From the NCBI RefSeq assembly GCF_013778455.1, contig NZ_JACEHE010000002.1:1-64000 (forward strand): a stretch of DNA of 64,000 nucleotides, in the 5' to 3' direction. Each line of letters starts with the position of its first letter. Position 1 is the first letter of the stretch. The translations under genes were made by a program, and so were the position numbers. Shown here piece after piece: positions 17,073-25,902 of this stretch. Source of the stretch: Streptomyces himalayensis subsp. himalayensis (GTDB taxonomy: Bacteria; Actinomycetota; Actinomycetes; Streptomycetales; Streptomycetaceae). The notes beneath the pieces were generated by a model. That model was not told the DNA's origin, did no database searches, and saw only the letters and a program-made list of their open reading frames with translations.

Positions 17073-17818
17073 CCGTGCGACCGTAGGCGGGTGGTGGTGG
17101 GGCCCTCCTCACCGTCGCGCACATTTAATCCTTACGGGTGAACAGATCCCTCAAAAGGGGACAGGAACCCGTCATTCCGCGATGCGAGCGTTACAGGGAC
17201 CGGGGCGCGGGGCGGTCTCGTGGCGCGCGGCGCCCGGCGGGCGCGGATGTCGCGCGGCGCCCGGCGGGCTCGGATGTGGCGCGGCACTGGCCGGCGCGGG
17301 TGGCGCGCGGCGCGGATGCCGCACGGCGCCGGCGGACGCGGATACCGCACGGCACTGGCGGGCGCGGGCGTAGTGCAGGCGGACACGCGGGGCGGGGTGC
17401 GGGGCGGTCGGCGTACGCAGGGCGCGAGCTCGGGAGCGGTGGGTACCGGGCGCGCGGGCGGCAAGGGGCCACCGGACGCCGGTCGGCGCCCCGGGTGCGG
17501 TGCGGTGCGGTGCGCGTCGGCACGCGCGCAGGCCGAGGGCCGAGGGTGCCGACCGGCTCCCGCGGCCCTTGGCCGGCACGATCCCGCCTGCCGCCCTGAG
17601 CCGCACAGCCGCCGAGGGCGAGGCTGCGGTCGGGAAGCGCAGCCACACTCGGCGACGGGGGGCGTGCCAGCGGCGGCGAGAAGCCGCAGCCACCGGCGGG
17701 AACTGGGCATTGACGGCGCGCAGCCGCAGCCGACGGCCGGGCGCCGCGGCATCCGGCGAGCAGCCGCAGTCGGCGGCCGGGGGCCGGGTTGTCGGTGGGC
17801 ACCGCTACGGTTTCGTCC
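17073..17818. other. 746-bp GC-rich intergenic region
   Basis: No frame here looks like a real protein: all are Arg/Ala/Gly-rich shadows of GC-rich repeats. The region separates the divergent sigma/BACON gene and radA and includes the tandem array at 17222-17369. A TACGGT box at 17806-17811 serves radA and another at 17085-17080 (minus strand) serves the fusion gene. Confidence 0.6.
17222..17369. repeat. degenerate tandem repeat, about 18-29 bp units
   Basis: About six imperfect units of the type GCGCGGCGCCCGGCGGGC followed by GCGGATG(T/C)C. Length and sequence vary from unit to unit, as expected for an old, drifting minisatellite. No coding or RNA function can be assigned. Confidence 0.55.
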
Positions 17819-19228
17819 ATGGCTGCCCGTACGAAATCCGGCAAGGACCGGCCGTCCTACCGCTGCACCGAGTGCGGCTGGCAGACGGCCAAGTGGCTCG
17901 GCCGCTGCCCCGAGTGCCAGGCATGGGGCACGGTCGAGGAGTACGGCGCGCCCGCGGTGCGTACGACGACGCCCGGCCGCGTCACCACCACGGCCGTGCC
18001 GATCGGCCAGGTCGACGGCCGCCAGGCCACGGCTCGCACGACCGGCGTGCCCGAGCTGGACCGCGTGCTCGGCGGCGGACTGGTCCCCGGCGCCGTGGTC
18101 CTCGTCGCGGGCGAGCCGGGCGTCGGCAAGTCGACGCTCCTGCTGGACGTGGCGGCCAAGTCGGCCAGCGACGAGCACCGCACGCTCTATGTGACAGGTG
18201 AGGAGTCCGCGAGCCAGGTGCGGCTGCGCGCGGACCGCATCAAGGCCATCGACGACCACCTGTATCTGGCGGCCGAGACCGACCTGGCCGCCGTCCTCGG
18301 TCATCTGGACGCGGTCAAGCCCTCACTGCTGATCCTCGACTCCGTACAGACCGTGGCCTCGCCGGAGATCGACGGGGCGCCCGGCGGCATGGCCCAGGTC
18401 CGCGAGGTCGCCGGGGCCCTCATCCGCGCCTCCAAGGAGCGCGGCATGGCGACGCTCCTGGTCGGCCATGTCACGAAGGACGGCGCGATCGCGGGCCCGC
18501 GGCTGCTCGAGCACCTCGTGGACGTCGTGCTGCATTTCGAGGGCGACCGGCACGCGCGCCTGCGGCTGGTCCGCGGCGTCAAGAACCGGTACGGGACGAC
18601 GGACGAGGTCGGCTGCTTCGAGCTGCACGACGAGGGCATCACCGGTCTCGCCGACCCCAGCGGCCTCTTCCTCACCCGGCGTGCCGAGCCGGTTCCGGGC
18701 ACGTGCCTGACCGTGACGCTGGAGGGCCGCCGCCCGCTCGTCGCCGAGGTCCAGGCGCTCACCGTCGACTCGCAGATCCCCTCACCCCGGCGCACCACCT
18801 CCGGCCTGGAGACGTCCCGCGTCTCGATGATGCTCGCCGTCCTCGAGCAGCGCGGCCGGATCAGCGCGCTCGGCAAGCGCGACATCTACTCCGCGACGGT
18901 CGGCGGCGTGAAGCTCTCCGAGCCCGCGGCGGACCTGGCCGTCGCGCTCGCGCTCGCCAGCGCCGCGAGCGACACCCCGCTGCCGAAGAACCTCGTCGCG
19001 ATCGGCGAGGTGGGCCTCGCGGGCGAGGTCAGACGGGTCACCGGCGTCCAGCGCAGGCTCGCGGAGGCCCACCGCCTCGGCTTCACACACGCCCTCGTAC
19101 CGACGGATCCGGGCAAGGTCCCGGCCGGTATGAAGGTCCTGGAAGTCGCCGACATAGGGGACGCTCTGCGGGTGCTGCCGAGGTCGCGTCGGAGAGAGGC
19201 CCCACGGGAGGAGGAGGACCGCCGGTAG
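17819..19228 (+). CDS. radA: DNA repair protein RadA
   Basis: A 469-residue RecA-like ATPase that processes recombination intermediates and drives branch migration. A four-Cys zinc finger is formed by C16, C19, C30 and C33 ([18 protein letters not shown]). Walker A is GEPGVGKST. The RadA-specific KNRYG motif appears in [12 protein letters not shown], and the C-terminal Lon-like domain includes the segment around [20 protein letters not shown]. The ATG at 17819 lies 7 bases after TACGGT, suggesting a leaderless message. disA follows after 68 bases, the radA-disA order shared by many Gram-positive bacteria. Confidence 0.97.
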   Translation: MAARTKSGKDRPSYRCTECGWQTAKWLGRCPECQAWGTVEEYGAPAVRTTTPGRVTTTAVPIGQVDGRQATARTTGVPELDRVLGGGLVPGAVVLVAGEPGVGKSTLLLDVAAKSASDEHRTLYVTGEESASQVRLRADRIKAIDDHLYLAAETDLAAVLGHLDAVKPSLLILDSVQTVASPEIDGAPGGMAQVREVAGALIRASKERGMATLLVGHVTKDGAIAGPRLLEHLVDVVLHFEGDRHARLRLVRGVKNRYGTTDEVGCFELHDEGITGLADPSGLFLTRRAEPVPGTCLTVTLEGRRPLVAEVQALTVDSQIPSPRRTTSGLETSRVSMMLAVLEQRGRISALGKRDIYSATVGGVKLSEPAADLAVALALASAASDTPLPKNLVAIGEVGLAGEVRRVTGVQRRLAEAHRLGFTHALVPTDPGKVPAGMKVLEVADIGDALRVLPRSRRREAPREEEDRR

Positions 19229-19296
19229 ACTTTGCCCCGGTCTCGCCCATCCGTACGAACCGAGGGCGCCCCAGAACCTGCGACCGGAGGAGTGCA

Positions 19297-20421
19297 GTGG
19301 CAGCCAACGACCGGGCAGCAGCTCCCGGAAAGTCCGGTGGGAGCTCCGGTGCCGATGGGCTCATGCGCGCCTCTTTGAGCGCTGTCGCGCCGGGCACGGC
19401 GCTGCGTGACGGCCTGGAGCGCGTCCTCCGCGGCAACACCGGAGGACTGATCGTCCTCGGCTCCGACAAGACCGTCGAGGCCATGTGTACGGGCGGTTTT
19501 GTCCTCGATGTCGAGTTCACGGCGACGCGGCTGCGCGAGCTGTGCAAGCTCGACGGCGGCATCGTCCTCGACAAGGACCTCACCAAGATCCTGCGGGCGG
19601 GTGTCCAGCTCGTGCCGGATCCGACGATCCCGACCGAGGAGACCGGCACGCGGCACCGCACCGCGGACCGCGTGAGCAAGCAGGTCGGCTTCCCGGTCGT
19701 GTCGGTGTCCCAGTCCATGCGGCTCATCGCGTTGTACGTGGACGGACAGCGACGGGTCCTGGAGGACTCGGCCGCGATCCTCTCCCGGGCGAACCAGGCC
19801 CTGGCGACCCTGGAGCGGTACAAGCTGCGGCTCGACGAGGTCGCGGGCACGCTGTCGGCGCTGGAGATCGAGGACCTGGTGACGGTCCGGGACGTCTCGG
19901 CCGTCGCCCAGCGCCTGGAGATGGTGCGGCGCATCGCCACCGAGATCGCCGAATACGTGGTGGAGCTCGGCACGGACGGGCGGCTGCTCGCCCTCCAACT
20001 CGAGGAGTTGATCGCGGGCGTGGAGCCGGAGCGGGAGCTCGTCGTCCGGGACTACGTACCGGAGCCGACCGCGAAGAGGTCCCGTACGGTCGAGGAGGCG
20101 CTGGCCGAACTCGACTCTCTGACGCACACCGAGCTTCTCGAACTTCCCGTGGTGGCAAGGGCCTTGGGCTACACCGGGTCGCCGGAGGCGCTGGACTCGG
20201 CGGTGTCGCCGCGGGGGTTCCGGCTGCTGGCCAAGGTGCCGCGGTTGCCCGGCGCGATCATCGACCGCCTCGTGGAGCACTTCGGCGGCCTGCAGAAACT
20301 GCTCGCCGCGAGCGTCGACGACCTGCAGACGGTGGACGGGGTCGGGGAGGCCCGGGCGCGGAGCGTTCGGGAGGGGCTGTCGCGGCTGGCGGAGTCCTCG
20401 ATCCTCGAGCGCTACGTCTAG
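19297..20421 (+). CDS. disA: DNA integrity scanning diadenylate cyclase
   Basis: Makes c-di-AMP from two ATP molecules and couples DNA integrity to signalling. The 374 residues have the N-terminal DAC domain, a helical linker and a C-terminal helix-hairpin-helix DNA-binding domain ([22 protein letters not shown]). The RHR motif is intact in GTRHRTADR. The DGA motif usual in DAC domains reads DGG ([14 protein letters not shown]). The GTG at 19297 has GGAGG 6 bases upstream. It lies 68 bases after radA and is probably cotranscribed with it. Confidence 0.96.
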   Translation: MAANDRAAAPGKSGGSSGADGLMRASLSAVAPGTALRDGLERVLRGNTGGLIVLGSDKTVEAMCTGGFVLDVEFTATRLRELCKLDGGIVLDKDLTKILRAGVQLVPDPTIPTEETGTRHRTADRVSKQVGFPVVSVSQSMRLIALYVDGQRRVLEDSAAILSRANQALATLERYKLRLDEVAGTLSALEIEDLVTVRDVSAVAQRLEMVRRIATEIAEYVVELGTDGRLLALQLEELIAGVEPERELVVRDYVPEPTAKRSRTVEEALAELDSLTHTELLELPVVARALGYTGSPEALDSAVSPRGFRLLAKVPRLPGAIIDRLVEHFGGLQKLLAASVDDLQTVDGVGEARARSVREGLSRLAESSILERYV

Positions 20422-20448
20422 CCTCCGGCGGGCTGCGGTTCTCGGGCG

Positions 20449-20520
20449 CCGCTGTTCTTGGAGTGCCCGCTGTTCTTGCAGTGCCCGCTGTTCTTGCAGT
20501 GCCCGCTGTTCTTGCAGTGC
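20449..20520. repeat. 18-bp tandem repeat, four copies
   Basis: Four head-to-tail copies of CCGCTGTTCTTGCAGTGC (first copy with GG for GC at one position), at 20449, 20467, 20485 and 20503. They lie between the convergent disA and the membrane-protein gene. Near-perfect identity suggests a recent, possibly variable array. Confidence 0.9.
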
Positions 20521-20541
20521 CCGCGGTCGGCCCGCCAAGGG

Positions 20542-21354
20542 CTAATCGTTCTCCAGGACAAAGGAAGTTCGGGCCGTTCCGAGGCCGGAGGCCTTCGCCT
20601 CGACAAGGTACGTACCCGCCTTCGCCGAGCCGGCCGCCGGCGTCGCGCACTGAGGTGCACTCGCGTGCCGATCCCACACCACGGTCTGCGTGACGCTCCC
20701 GTCCGCCGGCACCCGCAGCAGCAGGCTCCCGCTGCCCTCCGGGCAGTCCGATGACGTCCAGAACGCGTCGTCACTCCCGGTCAGCGTGATCGTCAGCACG
20801 GCCTCCTTCGGCCCGAGATCCACCTTGCAGGCGGTGCCCGACGTGTTCTGCGCGATCAGCTCGAACTCCGGCTTCTCACCGGGGTCGTACGTGTTGCGGA
20901 CGCTGCGTACCGTGAACTTGACCGCACCGGCAGCGCAGTTGGGCAGGCTGGACCCGGCCGGAACCCGGTCGCCCGAGCCACCGCCGCCCGTGGCGCCGTC
21001 CGGGGAATCCGTGCCGCCCTCGCCGCCCGAACCGCCGGAGCTTCCCGTCTCGCCGGAGCCCTCACCGTCCCCCGAGCCGTCACCGTCCCCAGAGCCGTCG
21101 CCGCTGCCGCCCGACTCGTCGCGGCCGCCCGGGTTTTCGCTGATCGCAGGCCCGGATCCGGAGGGACCCGGCGTGATCGAGGGCGCGGGGTTCTTGCCGT
21201 CGGAGTCGCCGGCGTTGTTGTTGCCGCCGCCACCGGAATTGACGACCCATACGACGAGCAGTGCCAGCAGGGCGACCATGGACAGCAGAACGGCCCTCCG
21301 TCGCCAGTAGATGCTGGAGGGAAGCGGCCCGACAGGATTGCGCAGAGATCCCAC
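20542..21354 (-). CDS. membrane-anchored protein with Gly/Ser/Asp linker
   Basis: A 270-residue protein: a short N-terminus, one membrane anchor (RRRAVLLSMVALLALLVVWV), a very low-complexity GGDGSGDGEGSG-type linker of about 90 residues, then an extracellular beta-rich domain (VKFTVRSVRNTYDPGEKPEF) containing Cys residues that could pair. The domain looks like an Ig-like fold; the exact family is not certain. The GTG at 21354 has TACAGT ending 7 bases upstream (leaderless). It is convergent with disA; function unknown. Confidence 0.8.
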   Translation of the reverse strand: MGSLRNPVGPLPSSIYWRRRAVLLSMVALLALLVVWVVNSGGGGNNNAGDSDGKNPAPSITPGPSGSGPAISENPGGRDESGGSGDGSGDGDGSGDGEGSGETGSSGGSGGEGGTDSPDGATGGGGSGDRVPAGSSLPNCAAGAVKFTVRSVRNTYDPGEKPEFELIAQNTSGTACKVDLGPKEAVLTITLTGSDDAFWTSSDCPEGSGSLLLRVPADGSVTQTVVWDRHASAPQCATPAAGSAKAGTYLVEAKASGLGTARTSFVLEND

Positions 21355-21551
21355 GGCGCAAACTGTACGAGAGATCAGCGGGTTATCCTGCCCCACCCGC
21401 CGCCCCGCGCCGCAACTTTTGCGGATCATCATCCCGGCCGCGCAGCCCGTTCACACCCCTCCACCGCTCCGCCGCCCCTGCCTTTCGGCAGATACGGGAC
21501 TGAACCATCGCATCATGTGATGTGCCGACTTATTGCGTACTGTCCTTGCTC

Positions 21552-22205
21552 ATGCAGGACATCGACTCCGGTCTGTACCGCGGCATCAGCGACTTCGCGC
21601 ATGACACCCCGGCGTGGGTGCAGCACCTCGTCGAGGCATGGACGGAGGCCGGACTGCTGCTGTTCGGAGCGCTGTTCGTAGCCGCATGGTGGCGGGCGCG
21701 GCGCGGCGGGCCCTACGCGCTGGCCGTCGCGGTTCTCGCGCCGCTCGCGACCGCGGTGGCGTCTGTGTGCAGCGAGTTGGTCAAGTCCGCGGTGGACGAG
21801 GTGCGTCCGTGCCGCGCCGTGGCCGGCGCCCCCGCCTCGCTCGTCGCCTGTCCGCCCCACGGCGACTGGTCGTTCCCGAGCAACCACGCGTCGATCGCGG
21901 GCGCCGCGGCGGTGGCACTGACGCTCGCCTGGCGCGGTCTCGCCCGGCTCGCCTTCCCGATGGCGCTGCTGATGGCGTACTCACGGGTTTTCGTGGGCGT
22001 CCACTATCCGCACGACGTGCTCGTGGGGCTGCTCCTCGGCGCCGCCGTGGCATACGCCGTGGTGCGTCTGGGCGCCCGGCCGATGACGCACGTGGCCGAG
22101 GCACTGCGGGCGTCCACCACGAGACCGGTCCGGTGGTTCGCCGGTCCGGGTCCCGCGGCACCGGGCCGGGACACGCCCCAGCCGCGATCGGCCCATCGCG
22201 GCTGA
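21552..22205 (+). CDS. PAP2-family membrane phosphatase
   Basis: A 217-residue integral membrane phosphatase. The family signature is present in order: KSAVDEVRPCR (KxxxxxxRP), WSFPSNHASIAGA (PSGH-like motif reading PSNH) and SRVFVGVHYPHDVLVG (SRxxxxxHxxxD). About five membrane segments are predicted. Such enzymes dephosphorylate undecaprenyl pyrophosphate, phosphatidic acid or related lipids; the substrate is not evident. I chose the ATG at 21552; TACTGT ends 8 bases upstream. Confidence 0.9.
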   Translation: MQDIDSGLYRGISDFAHDTPAWVQHLVEAWTEAGLLLFGALFVAAWWRARRGGPYALAVAVLAPLATAVASVCSELVKSAVDEVRPCRAVAGAPASLVACPPHGDWSFPSNHASIAGAAAVALTLAWRGLARLAFPMALLMAYSRVFVGVHYPHDVLVGLLLGAAVAYAVVRLGARPMTHVAEALRASTTRPVRWFAGPGPAAPGRDTPQPRSAHRG

Positions 22206-22634
22206 CGGCGCCGCGGCCTCGACGGCCACGGAGACCGGACAGCAACGGGTCGGCGATCGGCTTGTTCGGCCTGTACTGCGCCGCGCCGGCTGTGGCGGGT
22301 TCGGCCTGTACTGCGCCGCGCCGGCTGTGGCGGGCCGAGGCGGCAGCCGCCGTTGCCGCTGCCGAGGGCTGCGCCAATGGGTTCGGCGTCCCCGTACGCG
22401 CCGTATGAGCTCTGACCGGGGAGGGCTCAAGGGAGTCGGCGGTGGCGTCCGGAGGCCGCCGTGGCGCCCCTCCGATCGTCAGGTTTCGGGGCTGCCAGGC
22501 GCCTCGAACCGCCCCGGTACGGCCCGAAACCGTGTCGCCCGGCGTGTCACTCCCGCCTCTCACCTGGCCTTCTGTGGGGCCGCGGCCGCGGATGTCCGCT
22601 CGGCGTGCGGCACCGTGGCAGGATCGTGCGTGCC
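22206..22634. other. intergenic region with a perfect 35-bp duplication
   Basis: No gene could be supported. The only clear structure is the 35-bp tandem duplication at 22264-22333, whose units begin GTTCGGCCTGTACTGCGCCG. Confidence 0.6.
22264..22333. repeat. perfect tandem duplication of 35 bp
   Basis: Two identical 35-bp units at 22264-22298 and 22299-22333, starting GTTCGGCCTGTACTGCGCCG and ending GGCTGTGGCGG. Perfect identity in non-coding DNA points to a recent slippage event. Confidence 0.92.
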
Positions 22635-23612
22635 ATGACTGCTCCCACGAAATCCATGCCGCCCACCCCGTCCACGGCGCCCATGCCGTCCTGCCGCGCC
22701 GCCTCCGGCACCCCGGGGGCCGCCCCGGGCGCCCCGGACGGCGCCGCCCTGCACCCGCCCGTCATCGCATGGTTCGAGGAGAACGCGCGCGACCTGCCGT
22801 GGCGTCGGTCCGAGGCGGGGCCATGGGGTGTGATGGTCAGCGAGTTCATGCTGCAGCAGACCCCGGTCAACCGCGTGCTGCCCGTGTACGAACAGTGGAT
22901 GGCCCGCTGGCCGCGCCCTGCCGACCTGGCCGAGGAGGCGCCCGGGGAAGCCGTCCGCGCCTGGGGCAGGCTCGGCTATCCGCGGCGCGCGCTGCGGCTG
23001 CACGGTGCCGCCGTCGCCATAACGGAGCGGCACGGCGGCGACGTACCGACGCAGCACGCGCAGCTGCTCGCGCTCCCCGGCATCGGCGAGTACACCGCCG
23101 CCGCCGTGGCGTCCTTCGCCTACGGGCAGCGGCATGCCGTCCTCGACACCAATGTGCGCAGGGTCCTCGCGCGCGCCGTCACCGGTACGCAGTACCCGCC
23201 CAACGCCACCACCGCCGCCGAGCGCAAGCTGGCCCGCGCGCTGCTCCCCGAGGACGAGCGCACGGCATCGCGCTGGGCCGCCGCGTCCATGGAGCTCGGG
23301 GCGCTGATCTGCACGGCCAAGAACGAGAGTTGTGTCCGCTGCCCCATCGCCGCGCAGTGCGCATGGCGGCTGGCCGGGAAGCCGGCGCACGACGGGGCGC
23401 CGCGCCGCGCCCAGACGTACGCGGGGACCGACCGCCAGGTGCGCGGCCGACTGCTGGCCGTGCTGCGGGAGGCCGTGGCGCCCGTGCCGCAGTCCGTGCT
23501 CGACCGTGTGTGGGACGAGCCCGTGCAGCGGGCGCGGGCGCTGGACGGACTGGTCGCCGACGGTCTCGTCGAGCCACTGCAGGGCGGCCTGTACCGCCTC
23601 CCGCTGGCCTGA
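22635..23612 (+). CDS. mutY: A/G-specific adenine DNA glycosylase
   Basis: Removes adenine mispaired with 8-oxoguanine. The 325 residues contain the helix-hairpin-helix LLALPGIGEYTAAAVASFAYG followed by the catalytic Asp in AVLDTNVRRVL, and an iron-sulfur loop C-x6-C-x2-C-x5-C (CTAKNESCVRCPIAAQC). The C-terminal NUDIX-like domain of E. coli MutY is replaced by a short winged-helix-like segment, as in many actinobacteria. The ATG at 22635 gives a Pro/Ala-rich N-terminal tail of about 40 residues before the conserved core. Confidence 0.94.
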   Translation: MTAPTKSMPPTPSTAPMPSCRAASGTPGAAPGAPDGAALHPPVIAWFEENARDLPWRRSEAGPWGVMVSEFMLQQTPVNRVLPVYEQWMARWPRPADLAEEAPGEAVRAWGRLGYPRRALRLHGAAVAITERHGGDVPTQHAQLLALPGIGEYTAAAVASFAYGQRHAVLDTNVRRVLARAVTGTQYPPNATTAAERKLARALLPEDERTASRWAAASMELGALICTAKNESCVRCPIAAQCAWRLAGKPAHDGAPRRAQTYAGTDRQVRGRLLAVLREAVAPVPQSVLDRVWDEPVQRARALDGLVADGLVEPLQGGLYRLPLA

Positions 23613-23667
23613 CCGATCTCCCGCCCCTGCTGGCCTGACCGACCTCCCGCTGGCCTGACCGACCTCC
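23603..23667. repeat. three 19-bp copies across the mutY stop
   Basis: GCTGGCCTGACCGAYCTCC occurs at 23603-23621, 23629-23647 and 23649-23667. The first copy contains the last codons and the TGA of mutY; the others follow the stop. This resembles the array at the end of the TetR gene near 11549. Confidence 0.85.
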
Positions 23668-23815
23668 GGCTACCGCTACCAACCCCCGCCGCCCACTATC
23701 GGCCGCCCATCACTCGATACGGCCGCTCACCACGCTTTACGGCAGTCCGGCTTCTGTTACACAACCGCCGGACAGCCGTGCGTCCGCCGCAGGCTGCTTC
23801 GGACAGCCTCGTGAC

Positions 23816-23840
23816 AACCGCTCCGTAGCTTCTGCCGTAC
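23816..23840 (+). promoter_or_regulatory. candidate ECF-type promoter of sigE
   Basis: ACAACCGC (AACC at 23816-23819) is followed after 16 bases by CGTAC (23836-23840), an arrangement typical of ECF sigma promoters with an AAC -35 motif. A second ACAACCGC starts at 23761, about 55 bp upstream. sigE in S. coelicolor is largely autoregulated, which fits, but the assignment rests on a short motif. Confidence 0.35.
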
Positions 23841-23892
23841 CGCACAGGGGCGCGCACCAGCGCGAACACGGGACGGACGGAGGCGGTTCGGA

Positions 23893-24432
23893 ATGGCGCA
23901 CGGCGAGGTGTTCGAGTTCGAGGAGTACGTACGCAGTCGGCAGGACGCCCTGCTGCGCAGCGCCCGGCGCCTGGTGCCCGACCCGGTCGACGCGCAGGAC
24001 CTGCTGCAGACCGCGCTCGTGCGGACGTACGGCCACTGGGAGGGCATAGCCGACAAGCGGCTGGCCGACGCGTATCTGCGCCGCGTCATGATCAATACGC
24101 GGACGGAGTGGTGGCGGGCTCGCAAGCTGGAGGAGGTCCCCACCGAGCAGCTGCCGGACGCGAGCGTCGAGGACGCCACCGAGCAGCACGCCGACCGCGC
24201 CCTGCTGATGGACGTCATGAAGGTGCTGGCACCCAAGCAGCGCAGCGTCGTCGTGCTGCGACACTGGGAACAGATGTCCACGGAGGAGACGGCCGCCGCC
24301 CTCGGCATGTCGGTCGGCACGGTCAAGAGCACGCTGCACCGGGCGCTCGCCCGGCTCCGCCAGGAGCTGGAGAACCGCGACCTCGATGCGCGCGCGCTCG
24401 AACGTGAGGAGCGGGAGCGTTGCGCGGCCTAG
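23893..24432 (+). CDS. sigE: ECF RNA polymerase sigma factor SigE
   Basis: A 179-residue ECF sigma factor for the cell-envelope stress response. Region 2 is visible in YVRSRQDALLRSARRLVPDP and the -10-recognition helix in YLRRVMINTRTEWWR. Region 4 is LAPKQRSVVVLRHWEQMSTE then AAALGMSVGTVKSTLHRALA. The ATG at 23893 has GGAGG at the right distance. It heads the sigE-cseA-cseB-cseC operon, in which CseC senses envelope damage (for example by vancomycin or lysozyme), CseB activates sigE, and SigE directs envelope-maintenance genes. The operon function is established in S. coelicolor. Confidence 0.95.
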   Translation: MAHGEVFEFEEYVRSRQDALLRSARRLVPDPVDAQDLLQTALVRTYGHWEGIADKRLADAYLRRVMINTRTEWWRARKLEEVPTEQLPDASVEDATEQHADRALLMDVMKVLAPKQRSVVVLRHWEQMSTEETAAALGMSVGTVKSTLHRALARLRQELENRDLDARALEREERERCAA

Positions 24433-24434
24433 GC

Positions 24435-25157
24435 ATGGGGGCCATACGAGGGATACGGCACCTACGACGCGTAGGGTCACGACGAGGCGTGGGGGCCCCA
24501 CGGGGCGACGTCCCCGCCGCCGGACGCGGCGGCCGGACGGGACGAACCCTGACGGCGGGGGGCACAGCGGCGGCCGGGCTCGCCGCCCTCGGCCTTTCCC
24601 TCGCCGGATGCGGCGCGGGCGGCACCGGTGCGCGCGACGAGGGCCCGGCGCGGGGCGCCTCGGTCGCCCAGTCCGCACCCTCGCCCTCCTCATCGCCCGC
24701 TCCCACGGCGAAGCGCGTCGACGCGGTCGCGCTGGTCAAGAACGATCCGAAGGTGAGCGCCGAGGTCAAGCGGGACCTGAAACCGTGCGTCGCGGACGAG
24801 TACCCCGTCGACGTGTCCTACGGCAAGCTGACCGGCGGCTCCTCGGACGACATCGTCGTCAACGTGATGACCTGCGGCGATGCGGTCGGCGTCGGCTCGT
24901 ATGTGTACCGCGCGGTCGGCACGGAGTATCAGAATGTCTTCCGCGTCGAGGAGCCGCCTGTCTATGCGGAGATCGACAGGGGCGACCTCGTCGTCACCAT
25001 GCAGGTGTACGAGAAGGGGGATCCCGTGGAGTACCCGTCCGGCGAGAACGTGATCACCTACCACTGGTCCGCGAACAGGTTCGTCGAGCAGGCCCGTACG
25101 CACAACGACTACAGCAACGCGGTGGGCGGGGGTTCGCCCACCGCCCCGGAGAACTGA
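24435..25157 (+). CDS. cseA: lipoprotein CseA, modulator of the SigE system
   Basis: A secreted lipoprotein of 240 residues with lipobox LSLAGC after a basic, Gly-rich signal region, then a Ser/Pro-rich linker and a globular domain (VDAVALVKNDPKVSAEVKRD onward). In S. coelicolor CseA dampens sigE induction, probably by acting on CseC outside the membrane. The start is uncertain: the ATG at 24435 lies 2 bases after the sigE stop; a TTG at 24420 has a better ribosome site (GAGGAG); and a downstream GTG would give a more typical signal length. Confidence 0.88.
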   Translation: MGAIRGIRHLRRVGSRRGVGAPRGDVPAAGRGGRTGRTLTAGGTAAAGLAALGLSLAGCGAGGTGARDEGPARGASVAQSAPSPSSSPAPTAKRVDAVALVKNDPKVSAEVKRDLKPCVADEYPVDVSYGKLTGGSSDDIVVNVMTCGDAVGVGSYVYRAVGTEYQNVFRVEEPPVYAEIDRGDLVVTMQVYEKGDPVEYPSGENVITYHWSANRFVEQARTHNDYSNAVGGGSPTAPEN

Positions 25158-25178
25158 CACAGAAGGCAGCACATTCGG

Positions 25179-25892
25179 ATGGCAGAGCAGACCCACGTCC
25201 TGTTCGTCGAGGACGACGACGTCATCCGCGAGGCCACCCAGCTGGCGCTGGAGCGCGACGGCTTCGTGGTCACCGCCATGCCCGACGGCCTGTCGGGGCT
25301 CGAGGCGTTCCGGGCCGACCGACCCGACATCGCGCTGCTCGATGTGATGGTCCCGGGCCTCGACGGTGTCTCGCTCTGCCGGCGCATCCGCGACGAGTCC
25401 ACCGTGCCGGTGATCATGCTGTCGGCGCGCGCCGACTCGATCGACGTCGTCCTCGGCCTGGAAGCGGGCGCCGACGACTACGTGACCAAGCCGTTCGACG
25501 GCGCCGTGCTGGTGGCCAGGATCCGCGCCGTGCTGCGCCGTTTCGGGCACGCGAGCGGGGCGGCCTCCGGTGCCGGTAAGGCCGACGGCGCGGGGCAGGC
25601 GAGCGGCGGTGTGCTGAGCTTCGGCGATCTGCAGATCGACACGGAGGGCATGGAGGTACGGCGCGGTGGCGCGCTGGTGGGGCTGACGCCGACCGAGATG
25701 CGGCTGCTGCTCGAGTTCTCCTCCGCGCCCGGCACGGTGCTCTCCCGCGACAAGCTGCTGGAGCGCGTGTGGGACTACGGCTGGGGTGGCGACACCCGCG
25801 TCGTCGACGTCCATGTGCAGCGCCTGCGCACCAAGATCGGCCAGGACCGGATCGAGACGGTCCGCGGCTTCGGCTACAAGCTCAGGGCCTGA
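25179..25892 (+). CDS. cseB: response regulator CseB
   Basis: An OmpR/PhoB-type regulator of 237 residues. The receiver domain has acidic residues in FVEDDDVIRE, the phospho-acceptor D55 in ALLDVMVPGLDG, and the conserved Lys in DDYVTKPFDG. An Ala/Gly-rich linker leads to the winged helix (LTPTEMRLLLEF, RTKIGQDRIETVRGFGYKL). It activates transcription of the sigE operon once phosphorylated by CseC. It starts 21 bases after cseA and ends 10 bases before cseC. Confidence 0.95.
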   Translation: MAEQTHVLFVEDDDVIREATQLALERDGFVVTAMPDGLSGLEAFRADRPDIALLDVMVPGLDGVSLCRRIRDESTVPVIMLSARADSIDVVLGLEAGADDYVTKPFDGAVLVARIRAVLRRFGHASGAASGAGKADGAGQASGGVLSFGDLQIDTEGMEVRRGGALVGLTPTEMRLLLEFSSAPGTVLSRDKLLERVWDYGWGGDTRVVDVHVQRLRTKIGQDRIETVRGFGYKLRA

Positions 25893-25902
25893 GGAGCACA
25901 CC

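Noticed and set aside
17138..17788. Arg/Ala-rich frames as genes in the radA upstream spacer
   Set aside because: They are translations of GC-rich repeats, with no consistent start, ribosome site or recognisable family.
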